NCBI GenBank assembly: GCA_902799185.1
Contig: CADBZO010000006.1
Span: 1 to 60,708, forward strand
DNA length: 60,708 bases
Direction of reading: 5' to 3'
DNA from: an uncultured Bacteroidales bacterium
GTDB taxonomy: Bacteria; Bacteroidota; Bacteroidia; Bacteroidales; Paludibacteraceae
Numbering within the stretch: the stretch's first letter is position 1; each line of letters starts with the position of its first letter. Positions 32,701 through 40,503 of the stretch are shown here, piece by piece. The position numbers and the translations under genes are program-made. The notes below the pieces were generated by a model. That model did not search any database and was not told the DNA's origin. It worked only from the letters and a program-made list of their open reading frames with translations.

Positions 32701-33401
32701 GCATATGGCGCACACGCCGCAGCGTCTAAACCATCCGTAAGCAAAGCGATTGTGAGTTTGTCCGTGTCCGTAAAGACTGCATATCGGGCGCTATTGGGAT
32801 TGGTAACCTGCATCGTGATTCCGGACGCCTCAAGCCAGACGAGCGGCGAACCTTCCATACACGTCACGCGCACCCATACATCGCCGTCCTGCATGATAAA
32901 CGACATTGCGAAATCCGACCAACTATCAACGAGCGCTTCCTCAAAAGCCGCTTTCTTTCCGGTAGCCGTATTGGAGAACGTCACCGAGAGCGGTGTGTCC
33001 CATTTGACCTCACATCCCGTGGGCTCCCAATAGGACGGATAACCAATCGTCAGTTCACCGTCTTTTGCCTCTGCCCAACCGGGATAGAACCACAGTTTGC
33101 CGGTCCAGGTATTGACGAGTGCGTGCGTCCACCAATCATTCGTCGGCAGCGCCAGAGAACCCTGTTGCGAACCATCGGGAGTGCCCAACCGCGCCAAGAG
33201 CGAGTCCGGCAGATAGAGTCTGCGATGCTCCATCTGGTACGCCTGACAACCGCCGTGAGCCGAGGTATGACTCTTGGACAGCGGCACATACGAAGCATAC
33301 GAACCCGCGCCTACAGAGACAGGCGTTTGGGCGAAAGAGGAGACCGCTACCGCTGAAAGAAGAAAGACCGCTGCGCTCAAAGACAAAAGACTCCGTTTCA
33401 T
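29673..33401 (-). CDS. GH81 endo-beta-1,3-glucanase with two discoidin domains and sorting motif
   Basis: 1242 residues. Signal peptide ends SSFAQ. An N-terminal beta-sandwich (about 60-330) leads into the GH81 catalytic barrel with DHHFHYGY (434-441) and QESSSEAIQGW (507-517). Then come a discoidin/CBM32-like domain (NLALHKPVTVSS...LYELEAYG), an Ig-like domain and a second discoidin (NLALHKPATASG...LWELEVYG). The end, KNGQIYISRNGAVYTLDG, is the shared sorting-like motif. Two translated 15-bp repeats (NDQMVNDQMVN) sit at about 262-273 and 287-296, and a palindrome gives LPFREGM. It would make internal cuts in beta-1,3-glucan outside the cell. The last 71 nt also encode the GH3 signal peptide. 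Confidence 0.93.
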   Translation of the reverse strand: MKRSLLSLSAAVFLLSAVAVSSFAQTPVSVGAGSYASYVPLSKSHTSAHGGCQAYQMEHRRLYLPDSLLARLGTPDGSQQGSLALPTNDWWTHALVNTWTGKLWFYPGWAEAKDGELTIGYPSYWEPTGCEVKWDTPLSVTFSNTATGKKAAFEEALVDSWSDFAMSFIMQDGDVWVRVTCMEGSPLVWLEASGITMQVTNPNSARYAVFTDTDKLTIALLTDGLDAAACAPYAFQIPRKTTFSYAYNAATSSLTTTFHVSTDQMVNDQMVNVLMAFLPHHYYDSNGQMVNDQMVNGTYLSPRGTMRLYAGNDFTFTYPVHPFLPFFPAPMEWGEEFSEARMAALNADYAKRGSFGGDTYWGGKGLTQMAHYMTFALQMGDTATFRMAKNRLKEVLVNWYTFTPGEERFYFARYPKWGALIGMDPSYDSDTFNDHHFHYGYFVYASALLCMLDDDFRTQYGPMAREVARDYANWQRSADEPWFRTFNPYCGHSFAGGMGNAGNGNGQESSSEAIQGWGGVWLLGAALQDQEMLEAGIMGYTLETRATAEYWFDKKRRNIDFTKYNHPYCCNLTMQGVGWWTWFSGDPVWMHSIQWLPISPILTNCFSEDLPFAKWDYTQMYATKEVGNYEAPQGGLGDESGLGNVCLSYLSLFDADSAIHVWDRMDQMGKALAKNPDTGGITYWLAHSHKGLGEKRYDIFASHPMACAYTDTLSGRMTYAVYNVASTPLSVHFFGAKDTTVTVPHGLTLISSGETRTITTIEDEEETIEPDPMAWDLPYPNLALHKPVTVSSFENAGCVAANLTDGKTDTRWGSTHHDGEWAMVDLGEVCFIDHLILRWETAFASEYELALSSDGTTWHTATYASAGGVERISLPFREGMEVGPTRARYIRLTGLQRATQYGTSLYELEAYGRPLTGDPETVFAVALSASDTVLQQGQTTTLTTTAYSFNGAIISTSSEQKTYPDYGLFTETRTVGGCSASLTIIVMETEMAATAEVTPAEVTMPIGTQQTFVVSILNQFGDVMDTCSSVYLAAQVGDHELVFPCFERTGTAIVHILPFEEVNLALHKPATASGAEGDGTAAPKAVDGDMDTRWSSRFQDNEWIAVDLEDCYLLTQVRLIWENAYATSFDIQVSSDGENYTTVKSVTGATGGTQPHDIRINNEPVEAQFVRIFCKTRNTGYGASLWELEVYGEGLCDPIITDIEEAYLKSQISNFKFIKNGQIYISRNGAVYTLDGRLCVLP
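29751..29785 (+). repeat. Heptamer array (AATTTGA/GATTTGA) inside the GH81 3' end
   Basis: Four to five 7-bp units. They encode the KSQISNFKF segment of GH81 and lie directly upstream of the GH3 start codon on the minus strand. Confidence 0.85.
32513..32616 (+). repeat. 15-bp repeats read in frame inside the GH81 gene
   Basis: CATTTACCATTTGGT-type words occur at 32513-32553 and 32584-32616. They encode NGQMVNDQMVNG and DQMVNDQMVNV. The same word occurs at 8395-8430 (polA), 29128-29150 (GH3 gene) and, inverted, 23047-23081. Confidence 0.85.
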
Positions 33402-33404
33402 ACC

Positions 33405-35027
33405 TTATAGTTTCACTAATATTGTTTCTACACTATTCGCCGGCATTTCCACCGTTGCGCTGTATTCGCCAATCTGCAGCGGGAAAGAAGCGGCCTCGCC
33501 GGTATTGAGGATATTCACAGCAATCTGTCCCTCCGCATTCTTCGTCGCGCAGACAAAAATCTGATCGCTAATTTCTGAAGGCTGACAGCTGATCACCTGA
33601 TCGCCCGGACGCATAGAGCGGCTGAACTGCTTGAGCACAAAATAATAGGGTGTGTAGTATATATTCTCGTTCTCGTAATCAATCATCACCGGCGCACCCG
33701 CAAAATTATTCACATGATTAGGCCCGCCGATGGAGTCTAGCACGATATTCCAATCAATGAAACCCGTCAGCCAATGGTTCATGCCCTCAATAATATAGCG
33801 TGCATAGCGATGGACAGGCGCATATTTAGGATGCGTTTCTCCCGCCCAACGCGTGGAGTAAGCCCAGTCGGTAGCAACCGGATTCCACCAGAAAGCATCA
33901 TTATTGAACCATCCGGACTCCTTGAACCCTGCCGGGTCGGTCACGCCGTCCCAGGGTTCGCAGCCGAGGTTGTCAATACATCCCTCGGTATGCAGGATCG
34001 TCTTATCCGGATAGAGGGCGTGAACCGAATCCAGCACAGCCGGGAAGCAGTCTATCGTAGAGCCGTACCAGTGTACCGCCATGCCGGCGGTGTAAGCGTT
34101 CGCCGCGCTGTCTCCGTAGATAGCAGCGGTATAAGGCCCCATCTCAAAGATGTTCTGGTCAAAACCGAAGATCTTCACGTCCTGCAATCCGCGTTGCGCG
34201 AAAGTCGGTCCGAGATATTTGCCGATGAACTGCGCCTCTACCTCCGGCGGGAAATCCATGCTCTCCCATCCGCCGTCATTGCCCATGGGTTCGTTCACCG
34301 GCGTGACCGCCCATATATCCAGTCCCTCAGCCTTCCATGCCTCCACGTATTTCGCCAGATAGCACGCATAGGCATCATAGTATTCCGGCAGCAACGCACC
34401 GCCGCGATGAAAACCGTTCTCGCGCTCGTAGTATTTCTTGTTCTCCTTCATCCACGCGGGTGCCGTCCAAGTATTGGCGAAGATGCGGTAGTTCTTGTCG
34501 TGCTGCTGTTGTTTGAGCGCCCACACGTCTTTCATCAGATGATAGAGATCGTAGTGTTCGTCCTTGATCTGCGGGTACACGGTCTTTGCGAACCCCTCTT
34601 TGTCACGGTCAAGCGAGAAAGAGACGAGTGCCGTGTCGTCCTCCTGCTCGGCGAGCGAGTACTTGCCTTCGACCGAGAAATCCGATGCACCGATCTGCGT
34701 GCGACTCATGGAAAAGTTCGCACCGCTCTCGCCGTATAACTCCTCCAGCACGGCTTGCCGCTCTTCGGGCGTAAGGCATGCCAATACAAACGCCGAGCTC
34801 TCCGTCAGGGAGGCACCGAAACCGTCTATCGTCTGGCGTGTGGCGGCAGGATCAATTACCACTGCATCGGCTGCTTGTCCTTTTTGAAAGACCACAGCGG
34901 GAGCCTCCGCGCATTTATCACCGGCCTCGGAGGTCAGCCATACGTGGGATGATTGTATCTGCGGCGTGCAGGACGCAAATAGAATCGTAATGAATAATGA
35001 ACAATGAATAATGAATATCTTTCTCAT
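33405..35027 (-). CDS. GH30 family glucanase lipoprotein
   Basis: 540 residues from MRKIFIIHCSLFITILFASC (35027), a lipoprotein signal with Cys 20; the start overlaps the phosphorylase stop as ATGA. IDGFGASLTESSA, NFSMSRTQIGASDFS, TWTAPAWMKENKKYY, VTPVNEPMGNDGGWESM (acid/base Glu 246) and ILHTEGCID (nucleophile Glu 348) are GH30 hallmarks. In this setting a beta-1,6-glucanase (as in GH30 subfamily 3) cutting laminarin or fungal side chains is the best guess, but a beta-glucosidase cannot be excluded. The signal peptide is built from a heptamer repeat (34992-35019). Confidence 0.9.
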   Translation of the reverse strand: MRKIFIIHCSLFITILFASCTPQIQSSHVWLTSEAGDKCAEAPAVVFQKGQAADAVVIDPAATRQTIDGFGASLTESSAFVLACLTPEERQAVLEELYGESGANFSMSRTQIGASDFSVEGKYSLAEQEDDTALVSFSLDRDKEGFAKTVYPQIKDEHYDLYHLMKDVWALKQQQHDKNYRIFANTWTAPAWMKENKKYYERENGFHRGGALLPEYYDAYACYLAKYVEAWKAEGLDIWAVTPVNEPMGNDGGWESMDFPPEVEAQFIGKYLGPTFAQRGLQDVKIFGFDQNIFEMGPYTAAIYGDSAANAYTAGMAVHWYGSTIDCFPAVLDSVHALYPDKTILHTEGCIDNLGCEPWDGVTDPAGFKESGWFNNDAFWWNPVATDWAYSTRWAGETHPKYAPVHRYARYIIEGMNHWLTGFIDWNIVLDSIGGPNHVNNFAGAPVMIDYENENIYYTPYYFVLKQFSRSMRPGDQVISCQPSEISDQIFVCATKNAEGQIAVNILNTGEAASFPLQIGEYSATVEMPANSVETILVKL

Positions 35028-38000
35028 AATTCTATAATTAGCTGTTTGATCTCGCCGTCTCGGGCGAAAATATGTTGACTTTGCTCTTTGGAGAGGGTCA
35101 GACCCTTCTCCCTGTTCTCCGGGCAAGGGAGGGAGCCGGATGAGTGCTTATAGATGATCTCCGTACCGCAGTAGGTGAACCGCAGTTCGTCGTCCTTGAA
35201 ATCCGCCTCCGTCAGCATGGTCGGATAGAACGAGATCCGGCCGTTGTGCACCGATACGCCCAGTTCGAACCAGCGGGAGAGAATATCTTCTTTAACCTGG
35301 CCCGTCATGCCCGGCTGCTGCACGCCCGCCATCGAGGGGGTGTGGGAATAGGGGTCGAAAGGGAACGAACCGTATTCGGCCGGCTGTTTGTGGGAGCCGA
35401 TACCTTCGCGGATAGCGGAATAGTGCGCACACAGACGCTGCAACACGTTCTCCTTCGTACTTTGTACACCGTCCCTTTGTACATTACTTATCGTTTCTCC
35501 TACCGCCAGCAGCAGTTTGGCTACCATGTGCCAGTAGATACAGCCGAGGCCTTCGTACTTATAGAACGTGCCGGAACGACCGGTGAAAGCGTGGTGGTGG
35601 AAGACCGACTCATACAGGTCCTTCAGCTCTTCCGGTAAATTATTGGCATTGCGGTATTGCGCATCGAAATGCAGTCCGCCCTCGTTATCCTGCCGGATGA
35701 CGGAACCGATATATTGCTGCACCACCGGCAGCGATTTCGCTTCTTCAGGAAGGTTGTTCATCTCCAGGAACGACGGTCTGCGCCGGTTGGGATAGAGCAT
35801 ATAGCTCCGCTGGTCCTCGCGGTAAAGCGCGGAGCGGCGCATGGCGTCCAACAGGTCCGCCGCTTCTTCTCCACTCAATAGTCCGGATGAGAGTACGGCT
35901 ACCTGTCCCTCCAGCATCTCATAGAGATGACTGATTTCTATATCATTGTCCGTAAAGCGGATGAGGTTGTATGCCTCGTACAGCCCGTCGGCGCGTTTAT
36001 TGGCGCGGATAGAGGTATCTATCTTTTTGAGCGTTGTTGTGAGGAAGTCTTGCAGTTCCTCTTTCTCCAGCACCTCCGTCCGGCCGCTGAGTCCGGTATA
36101 TGCTTTCGTACGGTACGCCTCGCCCGCCATCCCTACGAGGTCGGTGAACTGCCGGCGGTTGCCTTCCATATACGCCTGACGGATGGCGCGCAGGAAAGTG
36201 AGGGTCTCGGTGGCTATGGTCACATCCGTCCGGATCAGTTGTTGCAGGAACGCTACGTACCGCCGCATATAACAGAGCGTCACCATCGATGCGCCGTAAC
36301 CTACCAGCGCATTGTTGGCATCGTTCCATTCGGGCCGCAGGGTGTTCATCCAGATACCCGCCTCGGGGATGAAATTGCTCAGTTTGGCGAGCAGGGTGAT
36401 GAGCAGTTTGTCCGCCATCGTGGTATGATGCACCGCTCCGTCCGGGTCGTGCACCAGCTTGGCGTCGGCGCCCACCGTCGGCACTGATGCCATGATACGT
36501 TTGTGCAGCTCGTCGTCAAACCGGATACTGTTCTTCGGGTCGGCTACGATCTCCCGGTAGGACTTGAGCCGGTACGGCACGTTGGCGAAAGCGAACTCCG
36601 GCTTGTTGAGCAACGCTCTCAGTGCCTCCGGGTCGTGGCTGTAACTGAGTTCCAGCAGTTTGAGCAAATAGATGATCTGATGGTCGCCCCAATAGCCGAT
36701 ATTCGACCACGGGTTCTCGGGTTCAATCACTTCCCAGTCTATTCCTTTGTCCGTAATGCGATAGGGGTTGTAGCCGTCCGCAGTGGTTGCATTGAGGAAT
36801 TTGGCAATAACATGGTTGATGTAGAGCGGATAGGAAACCGAGAGAGCCTCCCAGTTCTGGAAAATGTCGCGCCAGTTGCCCTGGTAAGCCACGACGGGAT
36901 TGCCCTGCTCGTCCTGCACGCGTATGTCGAACAGGTTCCACGGGCGCGAAGGGTCGCCGTGCCGGCGTCCGAACGTCAGCGGCAGGTACTCCATCTCATG
37001 CCTCATCTCATCCGCCTTCGTACTTCGTACATCTTTTGGAGGGTACTCCAGGTAGTAGCCGCCACGCATTGTATTGAAGAGCACATTGGCGAAATGGCGG
37101 GCATCATTATGTTCGTCGCCCGTATGCTGTACACCGTCGTTCTGCGCAACTATTCGGCGCAGCGTGTCCGTAGAATGTTGCATCGCCTGCTCGATTATTC
37201 CGATGGCATCCGGACGGGCGATGAACTGCATCAGTTCGCGCACCTTCACCGCGTCGGCGGACACATCCGCCACATTATACCACGTATGTGCGCCTCGGGG
37301 CACCAGCGTCAGACGGGTGTGCGCCAGAAACGCTCCGCGTACGCCTTTGCTCTCCGTAAGGGTATTGCAAGGGTATAGCACCCCTATACGTTTACCCCGA
37401 GCTTGACGCAAGGTCTGCTCGGATACCGAGTATTCCGTACCGTCCGGCAGACCGAGGGCATAGACGGTGTTGCACCGGAGGCTCTCGCTCGGCTCCGCGC
37501 GGTCCACCAAGATCGCCTCCATGCGGAAGAGAGCCAGTGCACCCACCAGTTCGGTCTTCTTATAGCCATCAACGAGGGTGGAGAACTCGTTCTGGGTCTT
37601 GCGTTCCACGCCTGCCGGCAGCACGTTCAGCAGGCCGTCCACAATCTCCACTTCCGTGTCAAAATTACCAAGGTTCTCTATCGTCACGCGGCGCACCCAT
37701 CCGTGCTTGCCTGCCGGTGCCCATAGGTACGAGAAACGCAGTTTCAAGGTGTGGTTCTCCTCACAGAAGACAATCCGGTTGCCGACTGTCGATTTGGCTA
37801 TCTGGCGCGAGACGACGAAACTGTCCTGCTGCCTGTCGGAGAACGGAATCCACACCAACTCGCCGTTCACCTGAAACCGCTCGCCCTTGACACGGATCAC
37901 TGTCTTCGGACCGGTAGTCTCGTAGTTCTCCGTAATCTTGTCATCCGTGTAATAGGGAAACAGCGCCTCGTTGGGGCTCCGCCGTCCTGCCGTCAGGCCG

Positions 38001-38131
38001 CCTGTCGAACTCAGATACATCCACAGGTCCGTGTCCGAAGCCAGCGAGATGAAGAACGGCTGCATCTCGTCGTAGTTGGCGATCTCATAAAAACGCTCGC
38101 CATTGATCGTGATAAATTGTCCTTGAACCAT
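35024..38131 (-). CDS. GH149/GH94-like beta-1,3-oligoglucan phosphorylase
   Basis: 1035 residues, no signal peptide, so cytosolic. The N-terminal beta-sandwich (FYEIANYDEMQPFFISLASDTDLWMYLSS) and alpha/alpha-barrel region resemble the GH94 superfamily. NPWSNIGYWGDHQIIYLLKLLELS (about 474-497) and LRPEWNDANNALVGYGASMV (Asp 604 as candidate acid) fit the large phosphorylases I recall as GH149, which act on beta-1,3-oligoglucans. It would release glucose 1-phosphate from imported oligomers. Neighbours support this: an MFS sugar carrier directly upstream (TAATG overlap) and GH30 downstream. Segments VRSTKADE and VQRDGVQSTKEN are translated heptamers. The family assignment needs a profile search. 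Confidence 0.75.
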   Translation of the reverse strand: MVQGQFITINGERFYEIANYDEMQPFFISLASDTDLWMYLSSTGGLTAGRRSPNEALFPYYTDDKITENYETTGPKTVIRVKGERFQVNGELVWIPFSDRQQDSFVVSRQIAKSTVGNRIVFCEENHTLKLRFSYLWAPAGKHGWVRRVTIENLGNFDTEVEIVDGLLNVLPAGVERKTQNEFSTLVDGYKKTELVGALALFRMEAILVDRAEPSESLRCNTVYALGLPDGTEYSVSEQTLRQARGKRIGVLYPCNTLTESKGVRGAFLAHTRLTLVPRGAHTWYNVADVSADAVKVRELMQFIARPDAIGIIEQAMQHSTDTLRRIVAQNDGVQHTGDEHNDARHFANVLFNTMRGGYYLEYPPKDVRSTKADEMRHEMEYLPLTFGRRHGDPSRPWNLFDIRVQDEQGNPVVAYQGNWRDIFQNWEALSVSYPLYINHVIAKFLNATTADGYNPYRITDKGIDWEVIEPENPWSNIGYWGDHQIIYLLKLLELSYSHDPEALRALLNKPEFAFANVPYRLKSYREIVADPKNSIRFDDELHKRIMASVPTVGADAKLVHDPDGAVHHTTMADKLLITLLAKLSNFIPEAGIWMNTLRPEWNDANNALVGYGASMVTLCYMRRYVAFLQQLIRTDVTIATETLTFLRAIRQAYMEGNRRQFTDLVGMAGEAYRTKAYTGLSGRTEVLEKEELQDFLTTTLKKIDTSIRANKRADGLYEAYNLIRFTDNDIEISHLYEMLEGQVAVLSSGLLSGEEAADLLDAMRRSALYREDQRSYMLYPNRRRPSFLEMNNLPEEAKSLPVVQQYIGSVIRQDNEGGLHFDAQYRNANNLPEELKDLYESVFHHHAFTGRSGTFYKYEGLGCIYWHMVAKLLLAVGETISNVQRDGVQSTKENVLQRLCAHYSAIREGIGSHKQPAEYGSFPFDPYSHTPSMAGVQQPGMTGQVKEDILSRWFELGVSVHNGRISFYPTMLTEADFKDDELRFTYCGTEIIYKHSSGSLPCPENREKGLTLSKEQSQHIFARDGEIKQLIIEL

Positions 38132-39480
38132 TATTTTCTCCTTTCCTCCAGTTCCGTTTTCATTTGATTCATTGTCTGTTGGTCCAGATTATAGAACGCC
38201 ATGACAATAGCGCAGGAGGCGTACAGCGCTCCCGGTATGACACTCACCAACAGCCGGATACCCATCATCGCCGTATCGGACTGTACGTCGGCGTTGGCAA
38301 CGAAATTCGTCACACTCAGCAGCCAACCTGCCGCAGCCGCTCCGATTGCCCATCCGAGTTTCTGCGCCAACACGGAAGCCGAGAAACAGAGCCCTGTCGT
38401 ACGCCTGTTGAATTTCCACTCGCCGTAATCCGCCACGTCGGCCAGCATCGTCCATAGCAACGGCACCGCCGGCGCATAAGCCATTTTAGCCAGTATGTTA
38501 AATGTATAGACCATCGGCAGATTGTCGCCCGCCACAAAGATGAGCGCGAAGAACACTCCCGACACGATGGACGAGAGGATATAGACCATCTTGTTGCCGA
38601 ACCGCTTCGCAAGCGGTTTGGAGGCAGGCAGCGCGACTATCAGCGCCACGGTTCCCAAGACGTTGAACAGCTGCACATTCTCGGCGTTGTGGATATAATA
38701 TTTGAAGTAGTAGGCGATGGCGGCGTTCTGCATGGCGAACATGATGAACGACACGATACCTACGCAGGTCAGTACGATCCACGCTTTGTTCATGAACAGG
38801 TACTTGAAATCCTTCATCACGTTGTTATCCTGTTTCTTGGGTTGCGGTACGCGCTCCTTGGTCGTCGCGAAAGCGATGAGGAAGAAAGCTATACTGAGCA
38901 CGCCGAACAGACCTACCGTATATTGGTATCCCTGCGCCTGGTTCACCACGCCCTCGTTGCCCAGCGCCCCCAGCCATTTGACCAGATACAGCGCGGCACC
39001 CGTCACCACGAACTGGCCGATATACGCCGCTATGAAACGGTAAGTGTTCAAGCCTGCACGCTCGTTGGAGTCATCGGTCATCACCGCACTCAGCGAACTA
39101 TAAGGCAGGTTCACAAACGCATACGCCGTACGCAGCAGCAGACAGGTGATGAGGGCATAGGCGAACTTGCCGTTGAGCCCGAACTCCGGCGTAGTGAACG
39201 CCAGCACCGCCAGGATGGCATAGGGCACCGAGCCGAACAGCAGATACGGGCGGAACTTACCCCATCGGCTCTCCGTGCGGTCAGAGATGATACCTACTAC
39301 CGGGTCCATTACGGCGTCCCATATCGAACCGGCGAACATGATCACACCGGCCAAAGCGGGCGTCAGACCATAGATGTCGGTGTAGAAGATGAGCAACCAG
39401 AAACCCACCAGATCCCATACGAAATGGGAGGCGGTGTCACCCAAACTGTAACCTAATTTTTCTTTAACAGATAGTTTCAT
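38131..39480 (-). CDS. MFS sugar symporter, GPH (MelB-like) family
   Basis: 449 residues with twelve membrane segments. DTASHFVWDLVGFWLLIFYTDIYGL, IWDAVMDPVVGIISDRTESRWGKFRPYLLFGS and the repeated RFGNKMVYILSS loop are typical of glycoside-pentoside-hexuronide:cation symporters. It probably brings gluco-oligosaccharides or glucose across the inner membrane to the phosphorylase encoded next. The 42-nt gap after it is an 8-bp repeat (CTAGTTTA-like). Confidence 0.9.
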   Translation of the reverse strand: MKLSVKEKLGYSLGDTASHFVWDLVGFWLLIFYTDIYGLTPALAGVIMFAGSIWDAVMDPVVGIISDRTESRWGKFRPYLLFGSVPYAILAVLAFTTPEFGLNGKFAYALITCLLLRTAYAFVNLPYSSLSAVMTDDSNERAGLNTYRFIAAYIGQFVVTGAALYLVKWLGALGNEGVVNQAQGYQYTVGLFGVLSIAFFLIAFATTKERVPQPKKQDNNVMKDFKYLFMNKAWIVLTCVGIVSFIMFAMQNAAIAYYFKYYIHNAENVQLFNVLGTVALIVALPASKPLAKRFGNKMVYILSSIVSGVFFALIFVAGDNLPMVYTFNILAKMAYAPAVPLLWTMLADVADYGEWKFNRRTTGLCFSASVLAQKLGWAIGAAAAGWLLSVTNFVANADVQSDTAMMGIRLLVSVIPGALYASCAIVMAFYNLDQQTMNQMKTELEERRK

Positions 39481-39522
39481 TTCTTTACTACTAGTTTACC
39501 AGTTGACTAGTCGACTATAAGA

Positions 39523-40503
39523 CTAGTTTCGTTTATAAACCCTTATATAATCTACGTACATCTTCACCGGCGTGCCGTCTGCGGGCAATGCCGTCACTTT
39601 CCGGAACGAAGGATCGTCCGCCGTAATCACTTCCGGGTATTTCTCCGCCGCCGGCATGGCGGGGAAGAATCCGCCTACGGACAGGTTCAGCACCAGATAG
39701 AACGGGTGGTTGAAATAGTGTCCCGGGGCGTTGACCTCTTTGTTGCGCAAGGACAGTTGGAAATAAGGTACGGTCTCCGGATATTTGTCCTGATCCAGAT
39801 ACATGGCTATGGAGTCCTCCGTCCATACGAGGGTGAACAGATGGAAATCGCCCTGCACCGGATAGTCGGCGGTATAGAACCCGCCTACGTTGGGATAGGC
39901 GCCGTTGTTGAACGACTCGCCCCAGTGGCACGCTCCGTTGAAATAGCGGTCCTGCGTGCCGTTCTCAATACCGGTATGATGCCCCATCTCGCAGATGTCT
40001 ATCTCGCCGCACTTGGGCCAAACCACCCTGCCCTCTTTCTCCAGTTGCGCCACTTGGGCGTCTATGTCGTCGTTGTCCCCTAAGTTGGTAGCCAGGTTGT
40101 TTCCTAACATCCAGAATGCGGGCCAGAGCCCGTCGGCGGTGTGCGGGAAGGCGATACGCGCCTCCACCTTGCCGTACTCCACGGTCACCTTGTCCTGGGT
40201 GTTGAGACGCGCGGAGGTACAGGGACGGTTGCGGTAATCCTCCCGTCTGGCGGTCAGCACCAGACAGTTCTCCCCCGTCACGGGGTGCCGTTCCACAGAG
40301 ACGTTGTCCGGGCTGTAATACTGCAACTCGGCATTACCGCCCCCGCGGGCGTTGTCCTCCACATTCCAATAAGCGGTGTTTAAGGTCTCGCCGTCAAACT
40401 CATCGGACCAGACTAACTGCCATTCGCTTTTTGTGCATGACGAGAGCAAAAGGCAGATGGCAATAATTGATAATTGATAATTGATAATTGATAATCGACG
40501 CAT
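39523..40503 (-). CDS. GH16 laminarinase-like lipoprotein
   Basis: 326 residues. The signal MRRLSIINYQLSIIAICLLLSSC has Cys 23 as lipobox. One GH16 domain: LVWSDEFDG, GGGNAELQYY, YGKVEARIAFPHTADGLWPAFWMLG, then the catalytic motif GEIDICEMG (Glu 167, Asp 169, Glu 172) and MYVDYIRVYKRN at the end. Expected to be an endo-beta-1,3-glucanase on the cell surface. The hydrophobic core of the signal peptide is a translated (GATAATT)n heptamer array with a 7-residue period. One-base overlap (TAATG) with the next gene upstream. Confidence 0.94.
   Translation of the reverse strand: MRRLSIINYQLSIIAICLLLSSCTKSEWQLVWSDEFDGETLNTAYWNVEDNARGGGNAELQYYSPDNVSVERHPVTGENCLVLTARREDYRNRPCTSARLNTQDKVTVEYGKVEARIAFPHTADGLWPAFWMLGNNLATNLGDNDDIDAQVAQLEKEGRVVWPKCGEIDICEMGHHTGIENGTQDRYFNGACHWGESFNNGAYPNVGGFYTADYPVQGDFHLFTLVWTEDSIAMYLDQDKYPETVPYFQLSLRNKEVNAPGHYFNHPFYLVLNLSVGGFFPAMPAAEKYPEVITADDPSFRKVTALPADGTPVKMYVDYIRVYKRN
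40463..40495 (+). repeat. (AATTGAT)4 heptamer array inside a GH16 signal peptide
   Basis: Four near-perfect 7-bp units, 40463-40495, are read as LSIINYQLSII within the lipoprotein signal. Confidence 0.88.
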
